NCBI GenBank assembly: GCA_965223435.1
Contig: CBDCWQ010000021.1
Location: forward strand, 1,178,001-1,242,000
Direction: 5' to 3'
Length of the DNA stretch: 64,000 bases
Source: CBDCWQ01 sp965223435
GTDB taxonomy: Bacteria; Myxococcota; Kuafuiibacteriia; Kuafuiibacteriales; Kuafuiibacteriaceae
Under the pieces are notes generated by a model, which searched no databases, was not told the origin of the DNA, and worked only from the letters and a program-made list of their open reading frames with translations. Both the position numbers and the translations under genes were made by a program. This document shows, one piece after another, positions 44,527 to 53,798 of the stretch. How positions within the stretch are numbered: position 1 is the stretch's first letter; the number at the start of each line of letters is the position of its first letter.

Positions 44527-45897
44527 GTGACCCTGAATCGTCAATCACTTCAGGAAGTTGTAACGGAGCTTCAGTGCGTCCTTGGAGGGCGGATTCAGCG
44601 CGTCGACGTGGTTTACGAGGCCGAGTGGGTGCTGAGCATACGTTTCCCTGGCCGGACGCTTTACCTCCTTGTATGTGCTCGCCCCGGACTTGGTCGGGTT
44701 CATTTGGTCCAGAAGAGACCCAAACGTCACGTGGACGGAGGGCTCCTCCAAAAACGCCTTCGGGAGCTCTTTGAGGGGCAGCCGCTGGTTGCGCTTGGCG
44801 TCCAAGGGCAAACGTTGACCATGGCCATTCCTCGCGGAACCGCCTTCATCCAGCTGACGGGGGGAAAAAGGCTCCTTCGATTCGTTTCGGAGCCCGTCGA
44901 GGTGGGGTTTTTGGCTGAGGGCGTGGGGGCTCATTCGCTTCCACGCGCGTTTTCGGTTTCTGAACGAATTGCAGCGCGCTATCAGCAGCAGCGCAGCGGG
45001 CTTCTTCATGAAGAAGCCCGGGCCCAATGGCGACGCAGGCTGTTGGCAAAGAAGCGGAAGCGGGATCGCCTCTTACAAAATCTCAAACAGGATCGAGCCA
45101 GGCTCCAAAAAATGGACGATGAAGCCCGCTACGGAGAGGCATTGAAAGCGGTCTTGGGGCAGGTGGTGCGGGGCCAAAACGTTGCCGAGGCGACGGATTG
45201 GGCGACTGGCCAGGCCATCTCGATTCCTCTCGATCCCTCTCTTTCACCGAAGAAAAACATGGTTCGATTCTTTGAGCGTTCCAAAAAAGCGAAACGCGGA
45301 TTGCCGCGGGTAGAAGCGCGCTGCGCCCGCGTCCAAGAGGAGGTGGATCAGATCGCGCAGCTTATGGGATCGCTAGAATCGGTGGAGGCCGCTGACTTTT
45401 TGGCTTTGGAGCCGACCCTTCAGCGTGCGGTTGGCCCCTTGGCGATGGACGGTTTGCCGCGTGCAGGTCGCGCCCAGCTGCCCATGCACAAGCGATCGCC
45501 CCTCGATCGATGGTCGCGGCGTTTTGTTGCCGCCGATGGCTCCGAGATTCGGGTTGGCAGGGGCGCGCGCGAGAATGATCGATTGACGAGTGCCGCCCGT
45601 GGCCACGATATTTGGCTCCATGTTCGCGGTGTGCAGGGGGCCCATGTGATCCTGCGCATGGAAAAAGGCGCTTCTCCTGATCCGGGCGCCCTCTTGGATG
45701 CGGCCCACCTTGCGATTTTTTATTCCTCCCAAAAGGGAGAGTCCCATGCCGAGGTGCTCTACGCCCAGGCGAGATACGTGCGTAAGACGAAGGGCGCCCC
45801 GCCCGGACAGGTTGGCGTGTCTCGCAGCCGAACGATGTCGGTCACCGTCGATGGCCGGCGGTACGAGCGATTGCTTGGCACCCACCCGAAGGTCTAA
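44527..45897 (+). CDS. NFACT-family protein (RqcH/Fibronectin-binding A-like)
   Basis: The 456-residue protein has an NFACT-N domain at the start, a coiled coil around residues 165-280, and an NFACT-R domain at the end with DGSEIRVGRGARENDRLTSAARGHDIWLHVRG and YVRKTKGAPPGQV. RqcH-type members bind stalled large ribosomal subunits and add Ala tails. It is shorter than typical RqcH (about 570). GTG at 44527 is used because it follows GAGG and lies beyond the terminator hairpin. It heads a four-gene operon. Confidence 0.85.
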   Translation: MTLNRQSLQEVVTELQCVLGGRIQRVDVVYEAEWVLSIRFPGRTLYLLVCARPGLGRVHLVQKRPKRHVDGGLLQKRLRELFEGQPLVALGVQGQTLTMAIPRGTAFIQLTGGKRLLRFVSEPVEVGFLAEGVGAHSLPRAFSVSERIAARYQQQRSGLLHEEARAQWRRRLLAKKRKRDRLLQNLKQDRARLQKMDDEARYGEALKAVLGQVVRGQNVAEATDWATGQAISIPLDPSLSPKKNMVRFFERSKKAKRGLPRVEARCARVQEEVDQIAQLMGSLESVEAADFLALEPTLQRAVGPLAMDGLPRAGRAQLPMHKRSPLDRWSRRFVAADGSEIRVGRGARENDRLTSAARGHDIWLHVRGVQGAHVILRMEKGASPDPGALLDAAHLAIFYSSQKGESHAEVLYAQARYVRKTKGAPPGQVGVSRSRTMSVTVDGRRYERLLGTHPKV

Positions 45898-45899
45898 GC

Positions 45900-46511
45900 T
45901 TGGACGCCTTACTGGAGTTGGTTCGAGAGTCGCCAGGCTGGCCGGCGTTGATGGCCATCTTGTTTGGCGCCGCGCTTGAGTATCTCTTCCCCCCTTTTCC
46001 CGGCGATACGGTTGTTCTGGCCGGTTCCCTGTTGGTCCTGGCGGGTCAGTACTCCTTTTTCAGCGTTTTTTTGGTCGCGTCCGTTGGCGGTTTGGCGGGG
46101 GCGGGCCTGCATTACTATTTGGGAACGCTCCTTCGTCGCCGGGGCATGCCCCGTTGGGCAGAAAGGTTTCTCGGTCAGGGGTCGCTCGAGAGGGCGTTTG
46201 CCACTTTCGAACGCTGGGGGCTTTGGGTGATCGCTTTCAATCGGGCGTTGCCGGGCGTGCGGGCGGTGGTTTTCTTGGCGGCAGGGAGCGCTCGTTTGCC
46301 ACTCGTTCCTACCTTTTTACTCGGCTTAGGTTCCAATCTTGCCTGGACTTTTGGGCTCTTGAGCCTCGGGACATGGGTGGGCGGAAGCTGGGAGAAGATT
46401 TTAGAGGCCTATGACGTCTATGGTGTCGTGTTTTACTGGGTTGCTGGCGCGTTTTTAGTGGCCTATCTCGTAACCATCGTGGTCGGTCGGCAAAAGGGAG
46501 TGCGTAAATGA
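45900..46511 (+). CDS. DedA-family membrane protein
   Basis: The 203-residue protein matches DedA/SNARE-associated proteins: EYLFPPFPGDTVVLAGS with the conserved acidic residue, GAGLHYYLG, and FNRALPGVRAVVFLAAGSARLP. Members work as undecaprenyl- or phospholipid-type flippases dependent on ion gradients. Start is TTG at 45900 with GAAGGT upstream. Its stop overlaps the next ATG. Confidence 0.88.
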   Translation: MDALLELVRESPGWPALMAILFGAALEYLFPPFPGDTVVLAGSLLVLAGQYSFFSVFLVASVGGLAGAGLHYYLGTLLRRRGMPRWAERFLGQGSLERAFATFERWGLWVIAFNRALPGVRAVVFLAAGSARLPLVPTFLLGLGSNLAWTFGLLSLGTWVGGSWEKILEAYDVYGVVFYWVAGAFLVAYLVTIVVGRQKGVRK

Positions 46512-48022
46512 ATGGTTGTCTCTTCCGGGCCGGCGCTTGCCTGGTGCCCGCGATGGTCTTGCTGGTGCCTGGTAAGGGTTTATCGGCGCCGGCGGCCCAA
46601 AAAAAAGCGTCGGCGGCGCCAAAGCGGAGCGAACACTGGTTCAACTTCTCCTTCCAAGGAACCAAAGTGGGTTTTCTCTACGCCCGAGATGAGCCCGATA
46701 CCCTCGATGGACGACCCGTGCTCCGCGCACACCGTCGGTCGGTGATGACCGTCAGGCGGCAGGCCCAAGTGATCCGTATGGAGTCCACAACGGACTCGTG
46801 GTTTGGGGACAAGGGACAGCCCATTCGTTTTAGGCATCGCCGACACGAGGGTGATGAGGTCCGTACGGTGCGAGGCGACCGCAAGGGTCAAGCCATGCAG
46901 GTGGTCATGAATCTCGGCGGTCGGGAGGTGAAAAAATCCATTCCTCTCGGCAAGGGCGTGTATTTGGCTTCCAGCTTGGATGTGTTGTTCAACCAGGGGC
47001 TCAGGCCCAAGAAAAAGATGCGGGGGCACGCCATCTTAGAAGAAGAGGGTGAACGCAAGGCCTTTCTCGTCGAAGTGCGCGGCCAAGAAAAGACCGACCA
47101 AGGCCTTGCCTATGTGATCCACAGCGAGGTGGCGGGGCTTCAGAGCCGCTCGTTGGTCACGGCGAAGGGGCGGGTCCTGCGGGTGAGCTTGCCACTCCTT
47201 GGGGCCGAGTTTGTGGCGACCACGCGGGCCGAGGCGCTTCAGGTCGAAAAACCGCTCGATATTTTCAGCTCAGCCCTCTTTTCGGTGCCCGAAGCGCTCC
47301 CTGCGGGCGATGCGCTCCGCGAGTTGGTGGTCAGGCTCGCCGGCCGATCCGGCCGTACCCCCACCCACGTTCGTGACCAGCGACAACGGGCCAAAACCCT
47401 GGGCAAGGGGGTGGTGGAGCTTCGCATTGGGCGAGATCGGCCCCCTTCAAGAGGGGCGCTGTTGCCCATTCGTAAGCCTGAAGTTCAGGCTTTCTTGCAA
47501 GAAACACCTTACGAAGCGCTCAAGGACCCGCGGTTGGTTCGTGCCGCATCCAAGGTGGTCGGCAAGAACAAAAACGCGTGGGATGCGGCTCGGGCGATCA
47601 ACGCTTTTGTCCACCGCCACATCACCAACAAAAGTTTGGCCCGCGCTTTTGCCACTGCAGCAGAAGCTCTTGAGTCAAAAGAAGGCGATTGTACCGAACA
47701 TTCGGTCCTCTTTTCCGCTTTGGCGAAGATCTCCGGTATTCCGACAAGGTTGGTGACCGGCCTCGTTTACGTGGGCGGTTCTAAGAACGTCTTCGGGTAT
47801 CACGAATGGGTTGAGGTTTGGCTGGGGCAGGCATGGGTGGCGATGGATCCAACCTTTGGACAAGATGTTGCGGATCCGACCCACATTAAGCTGACCCAGG
47901 GGCAGTCCGATGCCGATGGGCTCCGCGATGCGGGGATGGTCGCCGCTTCTCTTATTGGAGATCTCGAGCTTGAGGTTGTGGAATACACGACCCGCAAGGG
48001 AAAGAAGCAGGTTCTCAAGTGA
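46508..48022 (+). CDS. Exported transglutaminase-like protein
   Basis: The 504-residue protein has a signal peptide (residues 1-27) and a C-terminal transglutaminase/protease fold. The catalytic triad is Cys395 (GDCTEHS), His432 (GYHEWVEVW) and Asp447 (AMDPTFG). The first 300 residues are a beta-rich region found with this domain in other proteobacteria. It may cross-link or cleave periplasmic proteins or peptidoglycan peptides. It overlaps dedA (ATGA) and the next gene (GTGA). Confidence 0.85.
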   Translation: MNGCLFRAGACLVPAMVLLVPGKGLSAPAAQKKASAAPKRSEHWFNFSFQGTKVGFLYARDEPDTLDGRPVLRAHRRSVMTVRRQAQVIRMESTTDSWFGDKGQPIRFRHRRHEGDEVRTVRGDRKGQAMQVVMNLGGREVKKSIPLGKGVYLASSLDVLFNQGLRPKKKMRGHAILEEEGERKAFLVEVRGQEKTDQGLAYVIHSEVAGLQSRSLVTAKGRVLRVSLPLLGAEFVATTRAEALQVEKPLDIFSSALFSVPEALPAGDALRELVVRLAGRSGRTPTHVRDQRQRAKTLGKGVVELRIGRDRPPSRGALLPIRKPEVQAFLQETPYEALKDPRLVRAASKVVGKNKNAWDAARAINAFVHRHITNKSLARAFATAAEALESKEGDCTEHSVLFSALAKISGIPTRLVTGLVYVGGSKNVFGYHEWVEVWLGQAWVAMDPTFGQDVADPTHIKLTQGQSDADGLRDAGMVAASLIGDLELEVVEYTTRKGKKQVLK

Positions 48023-48714
48023 CTCGTGATCAGCCCGACTCCACCTGTTTTGTTCTGGTTGGAGACCATTTCAGGCTCTTACCGGGCATCTTGCGGGCGC
48101 TGTTTGAAGACGGGTGGGTTGCGAGTTACCAAGTCGGGTTTGGCCCCCCCTTGGTGCGTTCGTCCGAGACCTTGATTCGACGTCTTAAAGGTGCCCGTTC
48201 GGTGCTCGAGAAGCTCGATGTGTATCTCAAGGTTTGCTACCTGGATGCAGGCGAGCGTGCCCGGCTCGCGCAGCTACACCGTCGGCTCACCGTCCGCCGA
48301 CGCGGTCCGGTGGAGGCCGAGGAGCTCAGTGCGCTGTGCAAGGATGTTTTGGACTTGGTGATTCGGCTGTATGCGCCCGAGGGTGCGCCGGCTGCCGTCC
48401 GGGAAGAGATGGAGACCGAAGGCGTTGATTTCTCCAACACCTATTCGGGCCAAGGCCCCGAGGCGCTCAGCGGCAGAATTCTTGTACGTTTGGCCGATCC
48501 GAAAAACGAACGCCTCCTCCACATCGACAAGGTCCAGGCTGCAGCCAAAGATCCTGAGCACTCGTTTGCCATCGACCTTCGGGCGTCGGTCGTTTCCCAA
48601 AAGCTGTGGTGGTATTGGCTCAAGCGCATGGGCTCCCGAGGTCTTTTCACGCCGGTCTACCTTGGGGACCCAGTTTCGCACGCTCGGGTCAAACGAGACG
48701 GCCGCTCTGCCTAA
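48019..48714 (+). CDS. Conserved-type hypothetical protein
   Basis: The 231-residue soluble protein starts at a GTG overlapping the upstream stop. It begins DSTCFVLVGDHFRLLPGILRALF and is mixed alpha/beta with no signal, metal motif or known catalytic signature. It is the last gene of the NFACT-dedA-transglutaminase operon. Function is unknown. Confidence 0.7.
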   Translation: MTRDQPDSTCFVLVGDHFRLLPGILRALFEDGWVASYQVGFGPPLVRSSETLIRRLKGARSVLEKLDVYLKVCYLDAGERARLAQLHRRLTVRRRGPVEAEELSALCKDVLDLVIRLYAPEGAPAAVREEMETEGVDFSNTYSGQGPEALSGRILVRLADPKNERLLHIDKVQAAAKDPEHSFAIDLRASVVSQKLWWYWLKRMGSRGLFTPVYLGDPVSHARVKRDGRSA

Positions 48715-49021
48715 GGCGCCCTGGAACACCACAGGCCGGACCGCGGTCTGTCTTCCATTTGTTCTGGCCATATACCCTTAAGGCAGATCTGCCCGCTACG
48801 TTACCGGAGCTATTTTGGGCCAAGAAACTTTGTTTTTTTTTGGCCTGGCGTCGTCTTGTTTCTCTTGTGACCACAGATAGCGGACATGGCTGCGAAAACT
48901 CGTGCAGATGCTTCGGAAGATCGTGTTGGCTTTTACAGGGACTGTGAGCAAGGCAACACAATGCATGACCGGTAGCAATAGAGCATTGCAATTCGAATGA
49001 CGAGCCAACTACTATTCGTTT
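48715..49021. other. Intergenic region, no gene seen
   Basis: This 307-bp gap holds a perfect 12-bp palindrome GGCAGATCTGCC (48782-48793) and a T9 run near 48832, which could take part in ending the upstream operon. No ORF with coding character was seen. Base composition becomes more AT-rich towards the next gene. Confidence 0.5.
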
Positions 49022-50665
49022 ATGCAATATGGATTGCAATTGGTCCTTGGGGTACTGGTTGTTCTCTTGGGCTGCGGACCGAGAAGAACAGACCATCAAG
49101 TACCTTCGCGTGCTGTGGCGGGGGAAGAGTTACAAGGTGTAGGGATGTACTCGGTCAAAGACTTCCTGACGTGTTCAGGCGTGCTTCTAAGACACGGCCT
49201 TTTTGTAACCGGGAAACACTGCTTCTGGAAACATCCTAAATCCAATCACGATGGTCCGGACTGGACCGAATCTATCGCGCGATCTGATTTGAGGTCTGGT
49301 GCGTTGCACTTCAGTATTGGTGCTACCTTGGAAGGTGCGACCGGTTTCACGGTACATCCCATTTGGGATATCATCGCCGACGGTCCAGGAAACAATATCG
49401 CGTACGTGACCTACGACCCAAAGTTGACTTTCGGCAAAATTGAGCCAGTGCGCGTTCCCATCGTTTCGGAATATCCCGTTCCTGGTACTGGGCTGCGCAT
49501 TGCGGGCTTTCGCAGAAGGTTTGATCCGTGGGCATCATGGCACGAACGCATCGTTGGACAGCACTGCCAAACGATTGACCATTCTGACTACATGCCTGGG
49601 CTAGGCGAGAGTAACTTCGATGACGTGGGCTATGATGGCCTGCTGTTCGATACCAATTGCCCTACAGCTTTTGATGCGACAGGGGGGCCTGTGTTTGAGG
49701 TTGACCCCCAGGGTAGGATTTCGAGGCTGGCTGGAATCTTGGGGGGGACCTTCAAGAACGGGAAGGATGGCTCTCCAATTCAAACTCGGCTCGCTGAAGA
49801 TGAGCTAGGCGGCTACCTTTTTCTGAGCGCGAACTTTTCGTCGTTTGCGAGCGCCCACCAGGTCGATCAGGTCTTTCACTCCAAGATCGCGAAGCCCAAT
49901 TACCCGGTACGGTCTGGTCAGGAGCTGCTATTCGGAAATAACCTCCTTGTCGTGTCTGGGAGAGACTTCCGTGGAGATGGCTCCCAACAGGATGAATTGC
50001 TTCGCGAACTACCTGCTTTGCTGAAGAAACCTCACAGAGATTTTGACCTCATTGGTTCGGCCTCTTTGTTCAGAGATTCGCCGAATTCAGGCACTTGTGG
50101 AGTCGCTCTGGCCATCAAGAATATTTCCAAGTGGGCAAATTGTGATATCAAAGCGAACGGGATTTGCCTCGTTGACGAGGATGGCAACAAAGCCTGTCAA
50201 CGATATTCAACTCTTGTCGGTTCCATAGGTGCCCATGCCGAGTTCGGATACTATCAAAACGGGTGTCTTTCGCCAGGTGAAACGGGTCGTGTGGTTATCG
50301 AGACCGAATGTGAGTACCATGACACAGTGCAAGCTGTTGTGGACAATATCTCGTACCGTGAATTCGACGTGGTTGCGCCGCCCGCGCGCGTCGCGCTCAA
50401 GTACTATCAACTGGTTTTCAAGTCCAACTCAACCAGCCTTTACGTTGATATAGAGAACCAGGGCAGCGAAGCCGTTGAGCTTGGGCTTTCTGACTATTTC
50501 GTTCTCGATAGCGATCGACGAGTTATCGGCCGAGGTGCATTCAGTTTTGAGCCCCAGGCTATTGAACCAGGCCAAGTTGATTCACTTGTTGACCAATGGT
50601 TCGCCTGGGATTCACGGGCTGCAGAGATCGAAGTCCGGGTTGATATTCTTGCTCCGTTGAACTAG
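49022..50665 (+). CDS. Trypsin-fold lipoprotein lacking catalytic residues
   Basis: The 547-residue protein has a lipobox (VVLLGC, Cys18). Residues about 45-250 follow the chymotrypsin-like pattern: CSGVLL...FVTGKHC, NNIAYV and AFDATGGPVFEV. The His is kept (His66), but the Asp position is Asn125 and the Ser position is Thr220, so normal serine-protease activity is doubtful. Residues 300-547 form beta-rich modules with many cysteines. It is less GC-rich than its neighbours, hinting at transfer. A binding role at the cell surface is possible. Confidence 0.72.
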   Translation: MQYGLQLVLGVLVVLLGCGPRRTDHQVPSRAVAGEELQGVGMYSVKDFLTCSGVLLRHGLFVTGKHCFWKHPKSNHDGPDWTESIARSDLRSGALHFSIGATLEGATGFTVHPIWDIIADGPGNNIAYVTYDPKLTFGKIEPVRVPIVSEYPVPGTGLRIAGFRRRFDPWASWHERIVGQHCQTIDHSDYMPGLGESNFDDVGYDGLLFDTNCPTAFDATGGPVFEVDPQGRISRLAGILGGTFKNGKDGSPIQTRLAEDELGGYLFLSANFSSFASAHQVDQVFHSKIAKPNYPVRSGQELLFGNNLLVVSGRDFRGDGSQQDELLRELPALLKKPHRDFDLIGSASLFRDSPNSGTCGVALAIKNISKWANCDIKANGICLVDEDGNKACQRYSTLVGSIGAHAEFGYYQNGCLSPGETGRVVIETECEYHDTVQAVVDNISYREFDVVAPPARVALKYYQLVFKSNSTSLYVDIENQGSEAVELGLSDYFVLDSDRRVIGRGAFSFEPQAIEPGQVDSLVDQWFAWDSRAAEIEVRVDILAPLN

Positions 50666-50681
50666 CCGGGTTGCTGGAAAA

Positions 50682-50700
50682 GTCGCGAAGCGACGTTTTA
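50682..50700. terminator. Bidirectional terminator hairpin
   Basis: The stem GTCGC-GAA-GCGAC is preceded by AAAA and followed by GTTTTA. It sits 17 bp after the lipoprotein gene and before the converging surA-type gene. Confidence 0.5.
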
Positions 50701-50833
50701 GTTGCCTACTCTCGTACGCGCGTTTTTGCTCTTGCGGAGGAAGTGGCTTTGTCCTCCTTGGGCACGTGCATAGGCGAGGGCACGCGCAGGGGAGAAGCCT
50801 TTTCAATACCTTGCTAGCTTCCTAAACGCAGGT

Positions 50834-51787
50834 TTACTTGGTTTGACGATTCAAGCGTACGTCGACGACCGCCTCCGCGCGCAGCTCATCGATCCAAGCT
50901 TTGAGCTGTCGCTCGAGCTCTACGGCGTAGAGTTCTTGATGGATCTTGTTTTTGAGGGACTCGAAGCTGGTGGGTTGTTTCATTCTGCGGCTCTCTAGGC
51001 GAACGATGTGCACGCCGTTGCCGGTTTCAATCGGCGTGGTGATTGTGCCCGGCTTGGCATTCTCGATACCCTTGGCGAGCTCGGGAAGCAGGCTCTTTTT
51101 GGCCAGTTCGCCTAGTCCTCCTCCGGCCGAGGCGGTGGGGCCTTGGCTGAGTTCTTTGGCTACGGTTTCGAAGTCTTCACCGTCGACGACGCGCTTTCTT
51201 GCGGCTTGCGCCGCTTGTAACACCCGCTCCCGTTCGGTTGGGTCTGGCGATTCGCCGAAACGAAAAAAGATGTGGCGGATGGTGACAAGTTCTTCCTTTG
51301 TTTCTCCGGCCACGCGTTTTTTGTACTCCGCGCGCATGTCAGATTCGGGGATGACAACTTTGGCGCCGACCTTTTGTCGAACGAGTGTTTGGCGGAGAAG
51401 TTGAGTTTTGAGCTGCTCCCGGTACTGACCCATCGACATGCCCCGGCTTCGCACGGCTTGCTCCAGCTGCTCTTGGGTGATGTTGTTGGGTTTCAGAATT
51501 TGATCTTCGATGGCGCGGTCGAGCTGGTCTTTGCTTAGGCTGATATCCGACGCTTTGATCTGCTCTTCGAGAAGGTCGTCGGCAATCAGCTGGTCAAGAA
51601 CGTCCTTGTAGAGTCTTTCTTTTTTTTCGGGTGTATTGTTTTTGGCGAGGAATGGTTCTGCGGCGGTTTCGAGCTGTGAGAGGGTGATCACACGATCGTT
51701 GACCACGGCCACGATTCGATCAACCAGCTGCCTTTGGGGGGCGCCCGTTAGGGTGAGAAGACCTGCGATAAGAATGGCGTTCGGCAT
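50834..51787 (-). CDS. surA: SurA-like periplasmic chaperone/peptidyl-prolyl isomerase
   Basis: The 317-residue protein has a short signal, a SurA N-terminal domain (VDRIVAVVNDRVITLSQLE), and one parvulin domain (IRHIFFRF...FETVAKELSQGPTASAGGGLGEL...GNGVHIVRLE). E. coli SurA has two parvulin domains; this one has one. It helps fold outer-membrane proteins. It follows a second parvulin lipoprotein gene by four bases. Confidence 0.88.
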   Translation of the reverse strand: MPNAILIAGLLTLTGAPQRQLVDRIVAVVNDRVITLSQLETAAEPFLAKNNTPEKKERLYKDVLDQLIADDLLEEQIKASDISLSKDQLDRAIEDQILKPNNITQEQLEQAVRSRGMSMGQYREQLKTQLLRQTLVRQKVGAKVVIPESDMRAEYKKRVAGETKEELVTIRHIFFRFGESPDPTERERVLQAAQAARKRVVDGEDFETVAKELSQGPTASAGGGLGELAKKSLLPELAKGIENAKPGTITTPIETGNGVHIVRLESRRMKQPTSFESLKNKIHQELYAVELERQLKAWIDELRAEAVVDVRLNRQTK

Positions 51788-51791
51788 AGGG

Positions 51792-52871
51792 TTACATCAG
51801 TTTCTGTGCGGTTTCGTTTTGGTAAATGATCGTGACCTGATTCCGAAGCCGACTGAGATATTCGGCTTGAGCTTGCCGCTGCCGCTCTTCGGTTAACTGC
51901 TTCAAAAGCGTGGGTCGAATCTCTTCGAAACGAAGCTCACGGGCTTCTTCTCTTTCGATGACCTTGAATATGTGAAAACCGTAGTCTGAAGGGGTGATGG
52001 CCGACAGTTTGCCGGGCTTCAGTTGAAAACACGTTTCATCAAAGATTTTGGGCATCACTTTGGGTTCAAACCAACCGAGTTCTCCCCCCGTGCGTCCTTC
52101 GGGTGCGATGCTTTTTTGCCTCGCCAGCGTCGCAAAATCGGCCTTTTTGTTGAGTGCACGAAGCACTTCTTTGGCTTCGTCCCGGGTTCTAAGAACGATT
52201 TGGGCTGCACGCACTCTTGGGGCACGCATCTTGTCCTCTTCGCTCATTTTTCGCCAAGCGCGAAGGATGTCTTCAGGGGTGACGATAACCTTCTTGAAAA
52301 CCTCTTGTTGAAGAAGCATGTGTTTTCTTAGGCGTTGGGTGAGGGCTTGTCGGATTTCGCTTTCAGTCTGGTAGGTTTCGACCAACCGCTCTTCAAAGGC
52401 GCCTTGAGGTAGGCCGTCACGCAGGCTGAGCATTTCTTTGTCGACCGCGGTCGTGGACGGGCGGACGCCCAGCCGGTCCGCTTCTCGGTTGAGGAGGCGC
52501 TCATTGATCAGCTCGTCCAGGATGAACTTCTTGAGGGGCTTGGGGAGTGGCTTTGCGTTGAGGGTATCTTCCCGTTCAAACCGCACTCTTGCGAGGGCCC
52601 GCCGATAATCTTTTAACGATATGACACTGGCTTGGGATGCTTCGTCATTCTCTTTGGGCACAATTCGGACGACGGATTCCTGAGGGCTGGTTTCTTGGCT
52701 CTTACAGCCGAGTACGATGACGCCGGCGCCCAAGGCGAGGGCCAAGGGGATGGGCCGGAGCAACCCGCGTCGACAGCCGCCGTGGGTGCGAAAGAGGTCA
52801 GCCGTGGGGGGATGACTTGGCGCACTTGCATTGCGCCCCCAGAGGTCAGCCGTGGGATTAAGGTTGTTCAT
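51792..52871 (-). CDS. Parvulin-type peptidyl-prolyl isomerase lipoprotein
   Basis: The 359-residue protein has a lipoprotein signal ending in VIVLGCKS and a parvulin domain (RVRAAQIVLRTRDEAKEVLRAL...TGGELGWFEPKVMPKIFDE...YGFHIFKVIE), resembling PrsA. The N-terminal 37 residues before the hydrophobic signal are unusual and contain two in-frame copies of PTADL, encoded by a 16-bp direct repeat (52793-52808 and 52841-52856). A TTG further in may be the true start. It lies between a HisN-type gene and surA. Confidence 0.82.
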   Translation of the reverse strand: MNNLNPTADLWGRNASAPSHPPTADLFRTHGGCRRGLLRPIPLALALGAGVIVLGCKSQETSPQESVVRIVPKENDEASQASVISLKDYRRALARVRFEREDTLNAKPLPKPLKKFILDELINERLLNREADRLGVRPSTTAVDKEMLSLRDGLPQGAFEERLVETYQTESEIRQALTQRLRKHMLLQQEVFKKVIVTPEDILRAWRKMSEEDKMRAPRVRAAQIVLRTRDEAKEVLRALNKKADFATLARQKSIAPEGRTGGELGWFEPKVMPKIFDETCFQLKPGKLSAITPSDYGFHIFKVIEREEARELRFEEIRPTLLKQLTEERQRQAQAEYLSRLRNQVTIIYQNETAQKLM

Positions 52872-53647
52872 GGATGTCCATCATTGAGTTTTTGGAGGAT
52901 GGAGGCATGGAGTACCCCGTTGGATACGATTGCGCATCCAGAATCCAGTGAAACGTCTCCCTTGAAGTCGCTGAATCGCCCCCCTGCTTCGCGGATGAGA
53001 ATGCTTGAAGGTGCCAAGTCCCACGTCTGAACTCCGCCTTCGACCCACGCATCGGCGAGGCCGTCGAGAACCATCGCCAGACCAGCGCCGTCGCCGTAAC
53101 ATCGGGTCGAGTCCGCACTGTCGATCAGCCGGAGGATCCCCGCCTGGTGAGGGGAGCGCATCAGCGGGCCCATTTCGCCCACGCTCAGAGTTGCGCTGGA
53201 CCACGTATCCACCTTGGAGACCTGGAGTTTTTCTCCGTCGCGGTAGGCGCCGCGGCCGAGGGCGGCCCAGTAGCACACCGGCAGTGCCGGAAGGTACATG
53301 GTTCCCGCGACAATGTCGCCCCGGTGGGCCAGGGCGACCAGGGGGCCCCAGAAGGTGGCTCCCCGAATAAAGCCCTTGGTTCCGTCTAAGGGGTCGACAA
53401 TCCAGCAAAAGTCAGGATCCCCTTCGAGGCTGCCCGACTCCTCGGTCAGCAGGCTGTGTGTTGGGAACGCGGAGCGGATGTGGCCCACAATGGCGCGTTC
53501 CGAAGCCTGATCTGCCAGTGTGACTGGGGAATCGTCGGTTTTGGTTTGAACTTGAAGGGGCGTGCGATGGTAAGCCAGGGCGGCTTGGCCCCCCGCCTTG
53601 GCGGCCCCGATCGCGACCTCCAGCGCCAGATCTAGATCGAGCGACAC
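52868..53647 (-). CDS. Inositol monophosphatase family, histidinol-phosphatase (HisN)-like
   Basis: The 259-residue protein has the FIG-family metal motifs: LLTEESGSLEG, WIVDPLDGTKGF and VQTWDLAPSSILIREAGG. The GTKGF variant is typical of HisN-type histidinol-phosphate phosphatases. Start GTG at 53647 gives the usual length. Its stop overlaps the start of the parvulin lipoprotein gene. It is divergent from a glycosyltransferase gene. Confidence 0.85.
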   Translation of the reverse strand: MSLDLDLALEVAIGAAKAGGQAALAYHRTPLQVQTKTDDSPVTLADQASERAIVGHIRSAFPTHSLLTEESGSLEGDPDFCWIVDPLDGTKGFIRGATFWGPLVALAHRGDIVAGTMYLPALPVCYWAALGRGAYRDGEKLQVSKVDTWSSATLSVGEMGPLMRSPHQAGILRLIDSADSTRCYGDGAGLAMVLDGLADAWVEGGVQTWDLAPSSILIREAGGRFSDFKGDVSLDSGCAIVSNGVLHASILQKLNDGHP

Positions 53648-53798
53648 CGCCGGGACTCTACCAAAAAGAAATCCTAGGTGATTCGCGATTTTTTGGTTTT
53701 TGTGGTTTGGGGCGGTTATGTTTTGCCCATCCGGTCTATTTTCTCCCGCGCCAGCCCCGAGAAGCTGGCTTGAGGACCAAAGGACGCCTTCCTGAGCC

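Noticed and set aside
52793..52856. 16-bp direct repeat at the start of the parvulin lipoprotein gene as a mobile element trace
   Set aside because: The copies are in frame, only 48 bp apart and have no inverted ends; simple slippage is enough.
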